In this document: positions 23,010 to 33,805 of the stretch, piece after piece | Numbering within the stretch: the stretch's first letter is position 1 | Layout: every line of letters begins with the position of its first letter | The notes under the pieces: generated by a model | What the model was told of the DNA's origin: nothing | The model's database searches: none | The model's input: the letters and a program-made list of their open reading frames with translations, nothing else | Position numbers and translations under genes: made by a program | DNA from: Cymodocea nodosa | Taxonomy: Eukaryota; Streptophyta; Magnoliopsida; Alismatales; Cymodoceaceae | DNA length: 64,000 bases | Assembly: GCA_036874045.1 (NCBI GenBank) | Contig: CM072335.1 | Location: 16,946,001 to 17,010,000, forward strand | Direction of reading: 5' to 3'

Positions 23010-24617
23010 GTATGTAATTAATGTTCTGCTATTTTACTTTATGTTAAGAGTTTATGAGCACATGGATTCGTTCTCCTAGCACTAAACGATTAGTAAGAAC
23101 ACCTATACAGGATTATTCAACACAGAGGCATACTGAAATATTTTCTGAATTGGACTTTAATGAAATCCTTAGGGGTATAGCTAATCTTTCTTTAAAATAG
23201 AACGTAGATATGCCTGCTCTAGTAGAAAAACCATTAGGAGAAATTCTGTATCCTGAATTAGTTGATGAACCTTCATGTATTCGATTGCCAAACTTTAAGG
23301 GAGATAGGTTTGAACTGAAATCTAATTATATTAGTCAATTGCCACACTTTTATGGATTAGAAAGAGAAGATGCCTATTATTTCCTTAGAGAATTTAACAA
23401 TGTTTGTCAAATGATGAAAATGCCAAACATGAGTATGGATGCTATTAAACTTAGATATATCCCTTTTTCTTTAAAAGACACAACTAAGAGATGGTTATAT
23501 ACTTTGTCGCTTGATTCAATTTCTACATGGATTGAATTTTGCTCTATTTTTCTGGAAAAATATTATCCAACACATCAAACGATTAAAAAGAAAAAGGAAA
23601 TATTAATGTATAGCCAAAAATAGGGAGAATCATTCTGGAAATATTTTGAAAGATTTAAAGATTTATTGACTCAATGTCCACATCATGCAATGAGTAAAGT
23701 ACAATTAATAGGTATAATTTATGAAGGCATAGATGTTTCAACGAAATCTTTATTAGAATCTATTTGTTAGAATGGATTTTTAAAACTGTGTAGTGAAGAA
23801 GCATGGGCATATTTAGAAAACTTTGCAAAAAGAACTGCATAGTGGAAAAATTCAGCTGAAGCTATCACAGATAAAAGAATATTACCAAGAGGAATGCATG
23901 AAATAGATTCAAGCACTATGCTTGAAGTTAAATTAACTAAGTTAACAAAGAAAATAGAAGAGTTATCATTAAATCAAAAGCTAGCAGAAAAGAATGCAAA
24001 TATTAATGATTTAGATATTATTTATGCTAGAAACCAAAAAAATAACTTTGGAAATTCTTATAACCCTAATTAGAGAAATCACCTGAATCTATCTTAAAGA
24101 AATAACAATTTCCAAGGAGGAGAAAATATAAATGATAAAAATATAAGTTATGAAGCATTAATTGAACAAGGATCTAGAATAGAGAAGTTAGAAAAGATAA
24201 TTCAACAATTAAACAATCGTCCAGATCTTGTATTTGGAAATGCTGCCATTCAAAATCAAAATATGAATAGAAATATACCTCCTAGACAGAAGGAATCAAT
24301 GAAAAGTAGACCTACAGGAGAATTGCCAATGCAAGCAATACCTAACCTTGTCAATAGAACTGTTAATGAAATTGATACCTCCTATGGAAGGGAAGCTGAA
24401 TGAAGTAGTATAATTGAAGTAACTATGTGTAATATAGTAAGTAGGAAAATATATATAAAAAGAAAAAAAAATATAAGTTTAATTCTAGTTAGTAGTATCG
24501 TAGAGTTATTACTTAACTCAATGAACTTAGTCCATTGAGTTATGACCTAACTCCATGAGGATATATAAGTAGCTATGTTAATTTTATCTTTGTTAAATTT
24601 TTGTTTATGTTTTATAG
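23010..24617 (+). other. Putative GT-AG intron enclosing gag
   Basis: Donor GTATGT at 23010, acceptor TTTATGTTTTATAG ending at 24617 after a T-rich stretch; 1608 bases. A3 lacks precisely this interval. C retains the donor and the gag. It encloses the whole gag ORF and a palindromic unit at 24512-24560. Splicing is inferred from the A2/A3 comparison, not observed. Confidence 0.8.
23054..24403 (+). pseudogene. A2 gag (Athila-type capsid and nucleocapsid region)
   Basis: Starts MSTWIRSPSTKRLVRTP. The Athila Gag core is clear: ILYPELVDEPSCI, SQLPHFYGLEREDAYYFL, RYIPFSLKDTTKRWLY, FLEKYYPTHQT, then the QWEN-type and NPNWRNHPNLS-like segments. A basic tail and stop at 24403 follow. The frame length (450 codons) is typical of a stand-alone Gag, not a Gag-Pol. 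It sits downstream of integrase and env-like ORFs, inside the putative intron. A few breaks. Confidence 0.8.
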
Positions 24618-24628
24618 AATCACAACAG

Positions 24629-25767
24629 ATGGAATTAATGAAATTACCACTAGATGCACTAAGGGAAGTACTGAGTAACTTATTAGCTAAAGATCTGTGC
24701 AGACTGTGTTGTGTATCAAAGGAAATTAAAGATTGTGTTAGAGAAAAATATTTTCATAGACTACAAGCTGCAAAAATAACTAAGATTAGAGATGGATTTT
24801 TGTGAAAGTCATTTAATCGTAGTTCAATCAGTATGAATATCTGAATATGGAAGAAACTGCTGGAATTTCACCCAATACATTAGAAGGAATAGATCATACT
24901 ATGAGGATAGATGAAAGATTAATTATTTATAGAACAAAACCGAGGTATGCAATTTTGTTACTTGATATTTTGATTAGAAATCCTATCACTAGAGAAGAAT
25001 GGAATGTAGGAAGGCCTAATAGATTTGAAGTGTCAATTGAAAATTGTGGGTCAGCTTTAACATTTTCTAATAAAAATTCAACCATTCCTGAAAAATTATA
25101 TTACTAGAGACCAATTGGAAATTAGGATGAAGATTTATGCCTAAGTGTGTATAATTTTCTAAATAGATATTGGACTAAACATATTATGATATATCTAGGA
25201 CAGAAAGCATTAATTAACAACATACATGTCATACTTGATGGATATATATATCTAGTCTCAGATATATCAGTTGCATTTAAATCTGATTTATACATAGTAA
25301 GCATAGATAGTTATGATGATGACTTTATAGAAATATTACCTATACTTAGTGAGATAGCTAAACCAACGTTTACAGAATATGATAAAATTCAATTAGGAAT
25401 GTGGTATAATAAATATGATGATCCTACTTTATGTCTAATAAGATGGTGGGATGAATTGATGAAATTTCAAATATAGATTATAAAAGACCTAAATGAATGG
25501 AAGTGGGAAGAGGAATATATAGAAATATATGTAGAAATAGAAATAGCTACATTATCTTGGAACAAAAGAGGATCCCTTTCTGCATTTCAATTCATTAATG
25601 GAAATACATTGATATTTAGTATTGACAACATACTGCAAGTCTACATATTAAAAAAGAGAGTAAACTGCATTAAAATAGAATTAATAGCAAGAAGAATTAT
25701 GCCTAAAAGGTTTGCTTGGACTGACACGTTTATTCCATTTTTTACTACTTTTCAATCATGTTCTTAA
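24629..25767 (+). pseudogene. Captured F-box gene in A2
   Basis: An F-box lies at residues about 4-45 (LPLDALREVLSNL, DLCRLCCVSKEIKD), which in intact proteins binds SKP1 in an SCF ubiquitin ligase. An F-box-associated interaction region follows, with IRNPITREEW near residue 100, QLGMWYNKYDDPTLCLIRWW, NGNTLIFSIDN and a C-terminal TFIPFFTTFQS echoing the usual YVESL end. Length about 380 codons is normal for this plant family. The ATG lies 12 bases after the intron acceptor. It is a host-derived gene fossilised inside the retroelement and broken into several frames. The substrate is unknown. A second copy is in A3. Confidence 0.8.
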
Positions 25768-26315
25768 ATTGTGATTCTGTACTTTTAATGTTGTGTGTAT
25801 TATGCATTTATTTTTAGAAAAAAAAAAAAAAACTTTAGTTATATTTTATTTTATTTACTAGAAAAAGAAAAAAAAATACAAAATATCAATCCAATTTGTT
25901 GGTATTTGTTCTAGGAAACTAACTGGCATGCTTGTGAGCCACTAAAGGCATGGGAGCTTGGGTTCCACACAAGACACTGATTTAACAATTTATGTTTTGT
26001 TGTTAAATGTTATTTTGTTATATATTTTACTTTTATTTGTGAATGAAAAGTTTTCAGAATCAAAAGTCAGAGGATATTGAAAGAGGTACAAAAGAACAAG
26101 GTATGTACTTGATTACTTATCTTGAATTTACATTTAAACTCAATTCGTGGAGTTATTCATTAACTCAACGAATTAAGTTTGTTGAGTTAGGTGCTAAGTC
26201 TACGAAACAATATTCATACCTTCTAATATTTACTGTATTTACTGTAAAATCTTTTACATTAAGGACAATGCAAAATGTAGGTATGGGGGGGAGGTAATTA
26301 GATTAGCAGCTATAT
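25768..26315 (+). other. A2 3' tail: conserved block, small exon-like segment, palindrome, G-run
   Basis: Holds a poly(A) run (25818-25833) and a block at about 25893-25960 (GGTATTTGTTCTAGG, GTGAGCCACTAAAGGCAT) also seen in A3 (30035-30110) and, after gag, in B (34700-34780). A small exon-like segment (26058-26100) sits between TTTTCAG and the donor GTATGT and is conserved in A3. A palindromic unit lies at 26137-26208. The end is GTATGGGGGGGAGG near 26281-26294, resembling the G-run that precedes Athila 3' ends. Confidence 0.65.
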
Positions 26316-26345
26316 TGAAGTGAAAGGTTAGATCAAACAACTGGT

Positions 26346-26362
26346 CCCCGGCAACAGCGCCA
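26346..26362 (-). other. A3 primer-binding site (tRNA-Asp type)
   Basis: Reverse complement TGGCGCTGTTGCCGGGG, seven bases from the LTR end at 26370. The leader after it differs from that of A2, so it belongs to a distinct unit. Confidence 0.8.
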
Positions 26363-26369
26363 AAATACG

Positions 26370-28414
26370 TGTTTGGTTTGGTTTTGTTAACTTCTATTTT
26401 TACTTGTTTAATTTGTCTTTATGCTTATATCAATAATTACTTTTAGAAGTAAACTAACATCCTTTCACACAAATTAAATATTAATTCCAATTTGTATTTC
26501 AACTGCAAGTGCATAGTGTATATTGTATTTGTGTGCAAGTATAGGTCAATCCCATAGAGAGTTGAGTAAGAATTGTGTACTTTCCTGATTTTTATATTGG
26601 AGTTATTGTGTGTTTAGTTAAGCACTCCGCTGAATTACAGTTAACATAACGGGCCTAGTTTGTTGAGTTATGGATAACTCAACAGACTAACCTCGTGAAC
26701 TTAAGTTAACTCCACGAGTCTATCTTTCCATTTAAATACTGCTATTTACAGAGGAATTCGACCAACCATTTGAGTGGTTCCACAGATTGTAAATAACATC
26801 AATTAAGCTCTTTAATGCTAGTTAATATTAGATTTATCATTAAGCAACACTAACATTCAGATATTTCAAACAGTAACCATTAAAATCTTTAAGTATCTAG
26901 AATAAATCAATTTCAGTAAACTATAAAACTATTATCTATTTTCTGAATTAAACAAACATAAAACATTCACAATACTGACAATGATAACATTAATCACGAT
27001 ACAACACAAACAATACAACACTTTAATACTAAATGTAAACAGAGATAAGTTATTGATTTTGGTATTTTTGTTTTGATATATTCCTAAAGATGAATGAAAG
27101 GTGAAATGTAAAAATCTCTATCAACAGTAAAAACTTTTGTCACTACATGCGACGCGATTACACCACTAAAAACTTAATCACTTACAATCTTGTCTCCTCC
27201 CCCTATAGAATCGCAAGTCTAAAATTGTAAGATGATCTCCTCTTCAGCATACTGGCATCAACCCAAAACCAAGTCTAGAAGCTTTACGATCTCCTAAGAT
27301 ATGAATCGGTGTTTGGTGAAAATGGCTTCCCTTCCCACGACACGATCACTCCTCACAGTGGTTGTCAGGCACTGTGTTTGGCTCAGAATCAATCCGACAT
27401 CAAAAAAGTATTCTCACAGACCTCCGATGGTTAATGATTATGGTGGTGGTGTGTGTTGAGCTATATTTTTAGCTCAAGCTTTACTGCAAGTGCATAGTTC
27501 TTTTGGTGTACATGGAAAATACAGGTCATTCTTCCACAAGGATTGTGTTTATGACTTAATCAACTATTACTCAACTTGTTCTTCAAGCTCTTAGGTATAC
27601 TTCAGTAAATTAATGACATGTGAATGTAGAATAATCAAAGTTAACACAAGCTCACAAATCATGCAATTTCAAGGCAATGTGTAGTGTAAAATGGTGATGT
27701 GAATCAATTTCTTTACTTGTAAATCTATCAACTCATTCAATTATAACATGCACACAAGTTCCACGTGATTTTAGAAGTGATATCCATGCATCAATATTGA
27801 GGAAAGAAAAATAAAACAAGAAGGTTCAATAGACTATACTACTCTATTCTAATTTATACTAAATGCATGCAACTATGCTATTTGCTAATCTAGCTAAACT
27901 ATACTATATATACTACTTGCATTAGAAATTCTTTTTGGAGATTGATTAGGACAAAATGTGATCAATATAAGATATAACAAACTCAATTAACTATCTGACT
28001 TAACGAGTTCAGATATTTTGGATACTTACGAATCTAACTATCTGATGACTAGATGCATTTTGGATAGTTAACAGACAACTTACCGAAAATCCACTTAAGT
28101 CATGCAAGGTTTCAACATGTGTATTCCAAGAAATAATAAAATATTCTTTTAAAACATACTATCTGGTACATGTAGTATAACTCTCCGAAATAACAAAAAG
28201 TTCGGATACTTAAGAATTTTACAGCTTGCAATTTACTGACAGTTCAAAAATGTACTAAATTAACATTAATTCCTTGAAATTATGTAGATTCTTTCATTAA
28301 AGCATATAATAGTGCAATTATAACATAATGGCTTAATTCTCATATGATAAGCTAAATATTATGCAATTAACTATAATTTAATCGTTAATATTATGCACTT
28401 TTTCATTCTAAACA
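26370..28414 (-). repeat. A3 LTR
   Basis: Ends are rc TGTTTAGAATG at 28414 and rc CCAAACA at 26370, as in A1 and A2. The middle (about 27455-27960) is replaced by unrelated LTR-like sequence, listed separately. Outside that, it is about 10% different from the A1 LTR in a sampled stretch. Confidence 0.8.
27455..27960 (-). repeat. Foreign LTR-like segment inside the A3 LTR
   Basis: Begins TGTTGAGCTATATTTTTAGC and carries CTGCAAGTGCATAGTTC and an ACAGGTCATTCTTCCAC stretch. This is the layout of an Athila-type LTR end, but the sequence differs from the A and B LTRs. No target duplication was seen. It replaces the TATA-bearing part of the A LTR. It may be a recombinant piece of a third family. 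Confidence 0.5.
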
Positions 28415-28470
28415 CTTCCCCCATAATTAAATTTTGCTAGTCCCTTAGCAAACTAAGATTTAACTAGTTG
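28415..28470 (-). other. A3 polypurine tract and conserved 3' lead-in
   Basis: Reverse complement TTATGGGGGAAG directly precedes the LTR start. It is preceded by TTTGCTAAGGGACTAGCAAA, a lead-in I recall from the 3' ends of plant Athila/Tat elements. Confidence 0.7.
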
Positions 28471-28499
28471 GTCTTTCTAAAGTACTAGAATGAATTATT

Positions 28500-29695
28500 C
28501 ACTTCATTCTTCTTCAGCATAATAAATTAGATTACTATATAGATATTCTGTATGTTTTAGTAATCTATTTTAACTTTTTTTTCTCCTCTTCAACCTACAA
28601 ATATATTTAGAACATATGTAAATTACGTACAAAATATATCAACATTACATAGGTGTTAATTATATTATTATTTTTTCTTCTTTTCAGCATTTGTCATCTT
28701 GAATTTTCCAATATGATTTCCAAAATAAATTTCAACAACATACGAATCAAAACAAATCCAATTCAATATGATTAAGACAAGTAGAATAAAGAATTGTATC
28801 TCAGATAAACAACTTCAAAAGTCTATTCTAGATTCATACTTCAGTAATCTTAGATAACAGAAAATATACTCGATTCAAAAGATATCTGTATTTCACAAAA
28901 CACTTGTATCTTTTCAAAATAGTATATGCATATTTGTACTTTAAAAGTTAATTTGAAAAGCTTGAATCATATATGAGCTTTCTAGTGTACCATGTATCGA
29001 GCATTCAGTCAACAATCCCAGATCTGATCAGGACCTTAGGTTGCCAGATTTAAAGAGTCCTTTTCAGGTCAACAATCCTTACATACCTATCTACTCAAGT
29101 ACAAAAAGCTCGTGATCAAACAAGTCAATAAACTCTCAAAGTTTTTTTCTCTTTTTTTTCTTTTTTTTTTTTCTTTTCAACACAGTATATGTACGCATTT
29201 CATTCATACAGATGCAATAAAACACAAATCTCATATAGTTCTGCTTCCATAATTTACTGAAAATATGAATCTATATCAATAAGCTCATACTTTTTCTGTA
29301 GTTTAATAAGATTTACACATAAATCATTCTACAAGTTTAATCAATCAAATTAAATGTATCCTTGATTATATGCATCTCATTTAATCCAAAAATCAACATT
29401 TCAGCTCTTTCAAGATTTCAGATAATTTATTGAGTTTCAGTTAAGCATTCTGATTTCTTTTTTTTTTCTTTTTTTTAAAATCATGAAACAGTTAAACTCA
29501 TAAAGTTCAGTAAAAACATAAGATACTATATCTAGATTTGTATGAATAGTAAAATTCTGTAGCATCTTATATAACATTCTAAATATAACATTCAAGCAGT
29601 TACAGTCTCAATTATCAAATAGTTACAGCAAATTCATAAAAAAATTTCAATTTCCACAAAACTTTTGCAGTACCATTCTAATTCCTTTAATTAAC
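28500..29695 (-). repeat. S-type pol-env spacer fragment within A3
   Basis: Colinear with the S2 spacer (about 42930-43900). Landmarks are CAACAATCCCAGATCTGATC, AGGACCTTAGGTTGCCAGAT, CAACAATCCTTACATACCTA and AACACAAATCTCATA. Similarity looks about 70-75% overall and higher in the conserved block (28975-29125). T-rich runs at 29135-29175 and 29455-29475 are expansions. It sits between the A3 G-run near 29725 and the polypurine tract at the LTR. Confidence 0.75.
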
Positions 29696-30238
29696 AAAAT
29701 TACATGGCTGTTACTTTAATTACCTCCCCCTCATACCTATATTTTGCAATGTCCTCAATGTAAAAGATTTTACGATAAATATAGTAATTGTAGCAGGCAT
29801 GAATATTGTTTCATTGATTTAGCAGCACCTAACTCAACGAACTTAATTCGTTGAGCTAATGAATAACTCCATGAACTAAGTTTAAATGTACATTCAGGAT
29901 AAGTAATCAATTACATACCTTGTTCTTTTGTATCTCCTTCCATATCTTCCAATTTTTTATTCTGAAAAACTTTTCATTTATAAATAAAAGTAGAATATAT
30001 AACAAAATAACAAAACTTGTTAAATCAGTGTCTTGTGTGTAAACCAAGCTCCTATGCCTTTGGTGGCTCACAAGCAAGCCAGTTGGTTTCCTAGAATAGA
30101 TACCAACAAACTAGATTGATATTTTGTTTTTTTCTTTCTTATAAAATAAAACTACAACTAAAAATTTTCTTTTCTTCTTTTTCTTTTTCTAAAAATAAAT
30201 GCAGATTACACACAACATTAAAAGCACAAAATCACAGT
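29696..30238 (-). other. A3 3' tail
   Basis: Colinear with the A2 tail: G-run (rc GTATGAGGGGGAGG, 29725-29740), palindrome (29826-29890), exon-like segment with a conserved GTATGT donor (29913-29918), and the conserved block (30035-30110). Confidence 0.7.
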
Positions 30239-31374
30239 TTAAGAACATGATTGAAAAGTAGTAACAAATGGAATAAACGTGTCAGTCCATGCAAACTTTT
30301 TAGGCATAATTCTTCTTGCTATTAATTCTGTTTTATTATAGTTTGCTTTCCTTTTTAGCTTGTAAACTTGCAGTATGTTATCAATACTAAATATAAGTGT
30401 ATTTCCATTAATGAAATGAAATGCAGAAAGGAATCCTCTTCTGTTCGAAGATAATGTAGCTATTTCTATTTCTACATCTATTTCAACATATTCCTCTTCC
30501 CACTTCCATTCATTTAGGTCTTTTATAATCCATATTTGAAATTTCCTCAATTCATCCCACCATCTTATCAGACATAAAGTAGGATCATCATATTCATTAT
30601 ACCACATTCCTAATTGAATTTGATCATTTTCTGAAGATGGTGGTTTAGCTATATCACTCGGTATAGGTAATATTTCTATAAAATCATCATAACTGTCTAT
30701 GCTTACGATGTATAAATTAGATCTAAATGCAACTAATATATCTATGAATAGATATATATATCCATCAAGTATGACATGCATGCTGTTAATTAAAGTTTTC
30801 TATCCTAGATATATCATAGTATTTTCAGTCCAAGATCTATTTAGAAAATTATATACACTTAAGCATAAATCTTCATCCCAATTTCTAGTTGGTCTCCAAT
30901 AATATAATTTTTCAATAATGGTCAAATTTTTATCAGAAAATATTAAAGATGACCCACAATTTTCAGTTGGTACTTCATATCTATTAGGCCTTCCTATATT
31001 CCATTCTTCTCTAGTGATAGGATTTCTAATCAAAATATCAGGTAACAGAATTGCATACCTTGGTTTGGTTCTGTAAATAATCAATCCTTCATCTATCCCC
31101 ATAATATGATCTATTCCTTCTAACATATTGGGTGGAATTCCAATAGTTTCTTCCATATTCAGATATTCATAGGTGATCGAACTACGATTAAATGACTTCC
31201 ATAAAAATCATCTCTATTCTTAGTCATTTTTGCAGCTTGTAGTCCATGAAAATATTTTTCTCTAACACAGTCTTTAATTTCTTTTGACACACAACACAAT
31301 CTGCATAGATCTTTAGCTGATAGGTTACTTAGTACTTCCCTTAGTGCATCTAGTGGTAATTTCATCAAATCCAT
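30239..31374 (-). pseudogene. Captured F-box gene in A3
   Basis: Better preserved than the A2 copy. The F-box starts MDLMKLPLDALREVLSNL. Later come IRNPITREEW, a QLGMWYNEYDDPTLCL and WWDELRKFQIWIIKD segment, LSAFHFINGNTLIFSIDN and the C-terminus TFIPFVTTFQS. The family role is substrate recognition for SCF ubiquitin ligases; the target is unknown. The 5' side joins the leader exon at 31385/31386 without the gag-containing intron. Few breaks. Since the same flanks accompany it in A2, it is element cargo and not a nearby host locus. Confidence 0.8.
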
Positions 31375-31385
31375 CTATTGTGATT

Positions 31386-31640
31386 CAGTTTGAAGCTTAA
31401 TATTTAGTAAATAGTTGTTGACGGATGAAGTTGAATCAGCTACTTCTCCTTCCAGTTCCCCAATGAATTTCCTTTTCTTCCACAAGTGCTGGTAACTTGT
31501 AAATAACATTCTATTCTATATTTATAATGCATGTCCATAAAGCAAATGAATCTCGTTGCAAGAACGTGTCTTGTAACGTGCAATGTGGTTCCTATTTTTA
31601 TGGGTATGTGTGCCACTTCTAATTTCAAATTTCAGTAACC
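31386..31640 (-). other. A3 leader exon, spliced form
   Basis: Matches A2 22760-23009 and C 56911-57130. The last bases, CTTCAAACTG, run straight into AATCACAATAG before the F-box ATG. That is exactly the joint predicted by the A2 donor and acceptor. Confidence 0.8.
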
Positions 31641-32324
31641 GCTAAACCCACAAAGTTTCGTTCATGACTAAAAGAATAACTGTTTAGCTTAATCCACGAA
31701 CTAACCTCATTGAGTTATAGTTAACTCAACGGACTAGCTTTAGTTACTATTGCTAACTCTACGGACTAACTTCGTTGAGTTACAGATAACTCAATAGAGT
31801 GACCTTATATTATATTATTGACCTCATGGAGTTAAGGTTAACTCAACAGACTTACTTCGTTGAGTTAACACTTAGTAATTTTCTAAAACTTACTCCTCGT
31901 ATTAACTTCTATATATTTTTTCTCCTACATTTTTTCAATTTAAATAAAGTTAAATACATGTCATTAATGAAGTGTTCTAATCAAAACTCATTTAAATTTG
32001 AACATTATATAAATATTTAACTTGCAGTTCATTTTATGTTATGCAGAATTTATATTTTACTTTGCATCATGCAGATATTTTCAGCATTAACCAATTATCA
32101 TGCATTTAATCCTGTCATTCATAAAATTTATATACCTTTTAAACGGTCTTGTATCTTATTCAAACAGTTATATAATATTCAAGATAGTTCATCCATTACA
32201 TCATTCTCAAGCATAAATGCAAAAACATCTGAAAAACATACATTCGTTTATATGAATAGTTTACATTACAATCAATCAGATATTTTTCATACAATTATAA
32301 GTACAAGTAGACAAACAATACAAT
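31641..32324 (-). other. A3 env-leader spacer with palindromic array
   Basis: AACTCAACGGACTAG...GTTGAGTTA-type hairpin units at 31688-31870, then AT-rich sequence colinear with A2 22068-22520. No conserved ORF. Confidence 0.75.
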
Positions 32325-33804
32325 CTAATCTTTTCTCCTAAGTTCATCTACTTCCTTCTGGAGTTTTTCTAATTGTTGCTTTAATTGATTTATCCTTTCT
32401 ATAACTCTTGTAATTCCTCCAAAGGGTTCAGCAATCTCTACAGCAGCATAATTTCTATATTCTTTCACTGAAATGGTTCTTGATCTTATCCTTTTGAATT
32501 CCCATTTCGTGAAATCAATATTGTCCACCATTAGCAGTGGAATCAGATCTCCATAAAATAATTTCTTCTTTACTACTCTCAACTTGGAGATAAAAACTAC
32601 AAACCAATTAATCTAAATTTTATTCACAATTGCATATGTGGCCCATTTGACAAATTGACTCAGTTCTATATCATGGCCTTGTCATTGGTAGACATTCTTA
32701 ATTAAAATGTTAGCTATCATGTGTGGTTTACCATTTAAGTGCTTCAGTCTATTTAATAATGGCACACCAAGATTGATAGCTAAACAATCCTTTATTGTCC
32801 GTTCTGTCCATTCGACTGTAGTTGCGCTTTCTAGAATTTCTAGTCCTTCATTCTTCAGTCCTAAAATGGTGTGGAGAAGCTCTGGTGTTATCTGTACATC
32901 AGCTTGCTCCACGTTGGAAATTAATCCACTTTCTCCTTCCCTTAAATTTGCATAGAAGTAGGGCACTAGATTCTCATATACTGCATGCCTTCTCTCTTGA
33001 GAAATAAACTACAGTAGACCTTGGAACTCAAATAAATCCTTAATTTCTTACATCTCATCCCAATTTACTAGTCTACTATAAATGATATCATAACCCCTAA
33101 TCTCTTGATATTTATTATATGCTTCCTGACTCCAAAAGTGTACTTCATTTAAAACTATTGCTTCAGTCGGGTCAGGAATGTGAATTTGTTGCTCTAGAGG
33201 GGTTTGTTCTTGAACTTCCTCTTCCATTTGCTGAACTTGAATTGACTGAAAATGCTCCGAAGATTCCTGCATTTTTGCTTCTACTTCTGTTTGTGGTGGA
33301 GAGCTAGTAGAACTCTCCACTCTGTCTTGAATTCTTTCCAAAATTTGCTGAAGAGTTCCTTGCTCTTCAGTGGAATCTATAGAGTCATTTCTTTCCATAT
33401 GTACTTGTTCAACTTCTTGTTCAATTTCTTCTTTTTCTTCTCCCTCCTAACTACCAATCTGCATTGTCACTATTCTTTCTGATTCTGTGGCAGATTGGGA
33501 TGGAGTTACGAGCAAATCAGCTTCTGCCCTAATTTCTGTTTCTTCTGCTTGTACAGACTGTAGATAAGTTTCAGCCTGATTTTCTTCTTCTTTTTGCTTT
33601 TGCTACTACTGCTCATCTTTAGAATTGGATAGCAGGTTTACAAAAATCAGCTCTGTAGGCCCTACTGATATTTGCATCTCAGATTTAATCTCTTCTTGAT
33701 GTTTACACACTATCTCTTTTCCTTTCCTTCTTTTGATTAATTGTGCCTAGTCTTCCTCTTCTTCTTCTAAGATTAAATCTACAAAAACAGGCTCTACAGG
33801 CCTT
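32325..33804 (-). pseudogene. A3 env-like ORF, N-terminus missing
   Basis: Acidic Glu/Gln-rich part followed by the conserved domain: HFWSQEAYNKYQEI, IKDLFEFQGLLQFIS-like, ITPELLHTILGLKNE, RLKHLNGKPHMIANILIK and RTISVKEYRNYAA. The terminal helix is IERINQLKQQLEKLQKEV. Similar to A2 and C throughout. Starts where B sequence ends near 33805. A few breaks. Confidence 0.75.
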
Positions 33805-33805
33805 T

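Larger units (their letters stand above)
12301..26315 (+). mobile_element. A2: Athila-like Gypsy element with permuted gag and an F-box gene
   Basis: Order: LTR, primer site, zinc-knuckle/coiled-coil ORF, protease, RT, RNase H, integrase, env-like ORF, leader exon, intron containing gag, F-box, 3' tail with a G-run. It is continuous on one strand with no LTR between integrase and gag. Its own 3' LTR is missing: at about 26300-26340 it meets the inverted start of A3. It lies inside the S1 3' LTR. Old and broken in many places, roughly twenty or more over its whole length. Confidence 0.8.
26316..33805 (-). mobile_element. A3: Athila-like 3' half, LTR and start of next unit
   Basis: On the minus strand: env-like ORF, palindromes, leader exon joined directly to the F-box, 3' tail, a block of S-type spacer, a polypurine tract, an LTR, then a primer site and about 30 bases of leader before an inverted junction with A2 near 26300-26340. 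The LTR has internal sequence on both sides, as in a tandem array. The right end joins B near 33805, not at an element terminus. Broken in several places. Confidence 0.75.

Noticed and set aside
23010-24617. Gag in A2 as a separate element inserted between leader and F-box
   Set aside because: No LTRs or target duplication flank it, C has the same arrangement, and the limits coincide with GT and AG.
24629-25767. F-box as an ordinary host gene between elements
   Set aside because: The same leader, tail and palindromes flank the second copy in opposite orientation at 30239-31374, so it travels with the element.
29135-29175. T-rich run as the poly(A) tail of a processed host gene
   Set aside because: It lies in the middle of a colinear S-type spacer and matches a shorter T-rich site there; simple expansion explains it.
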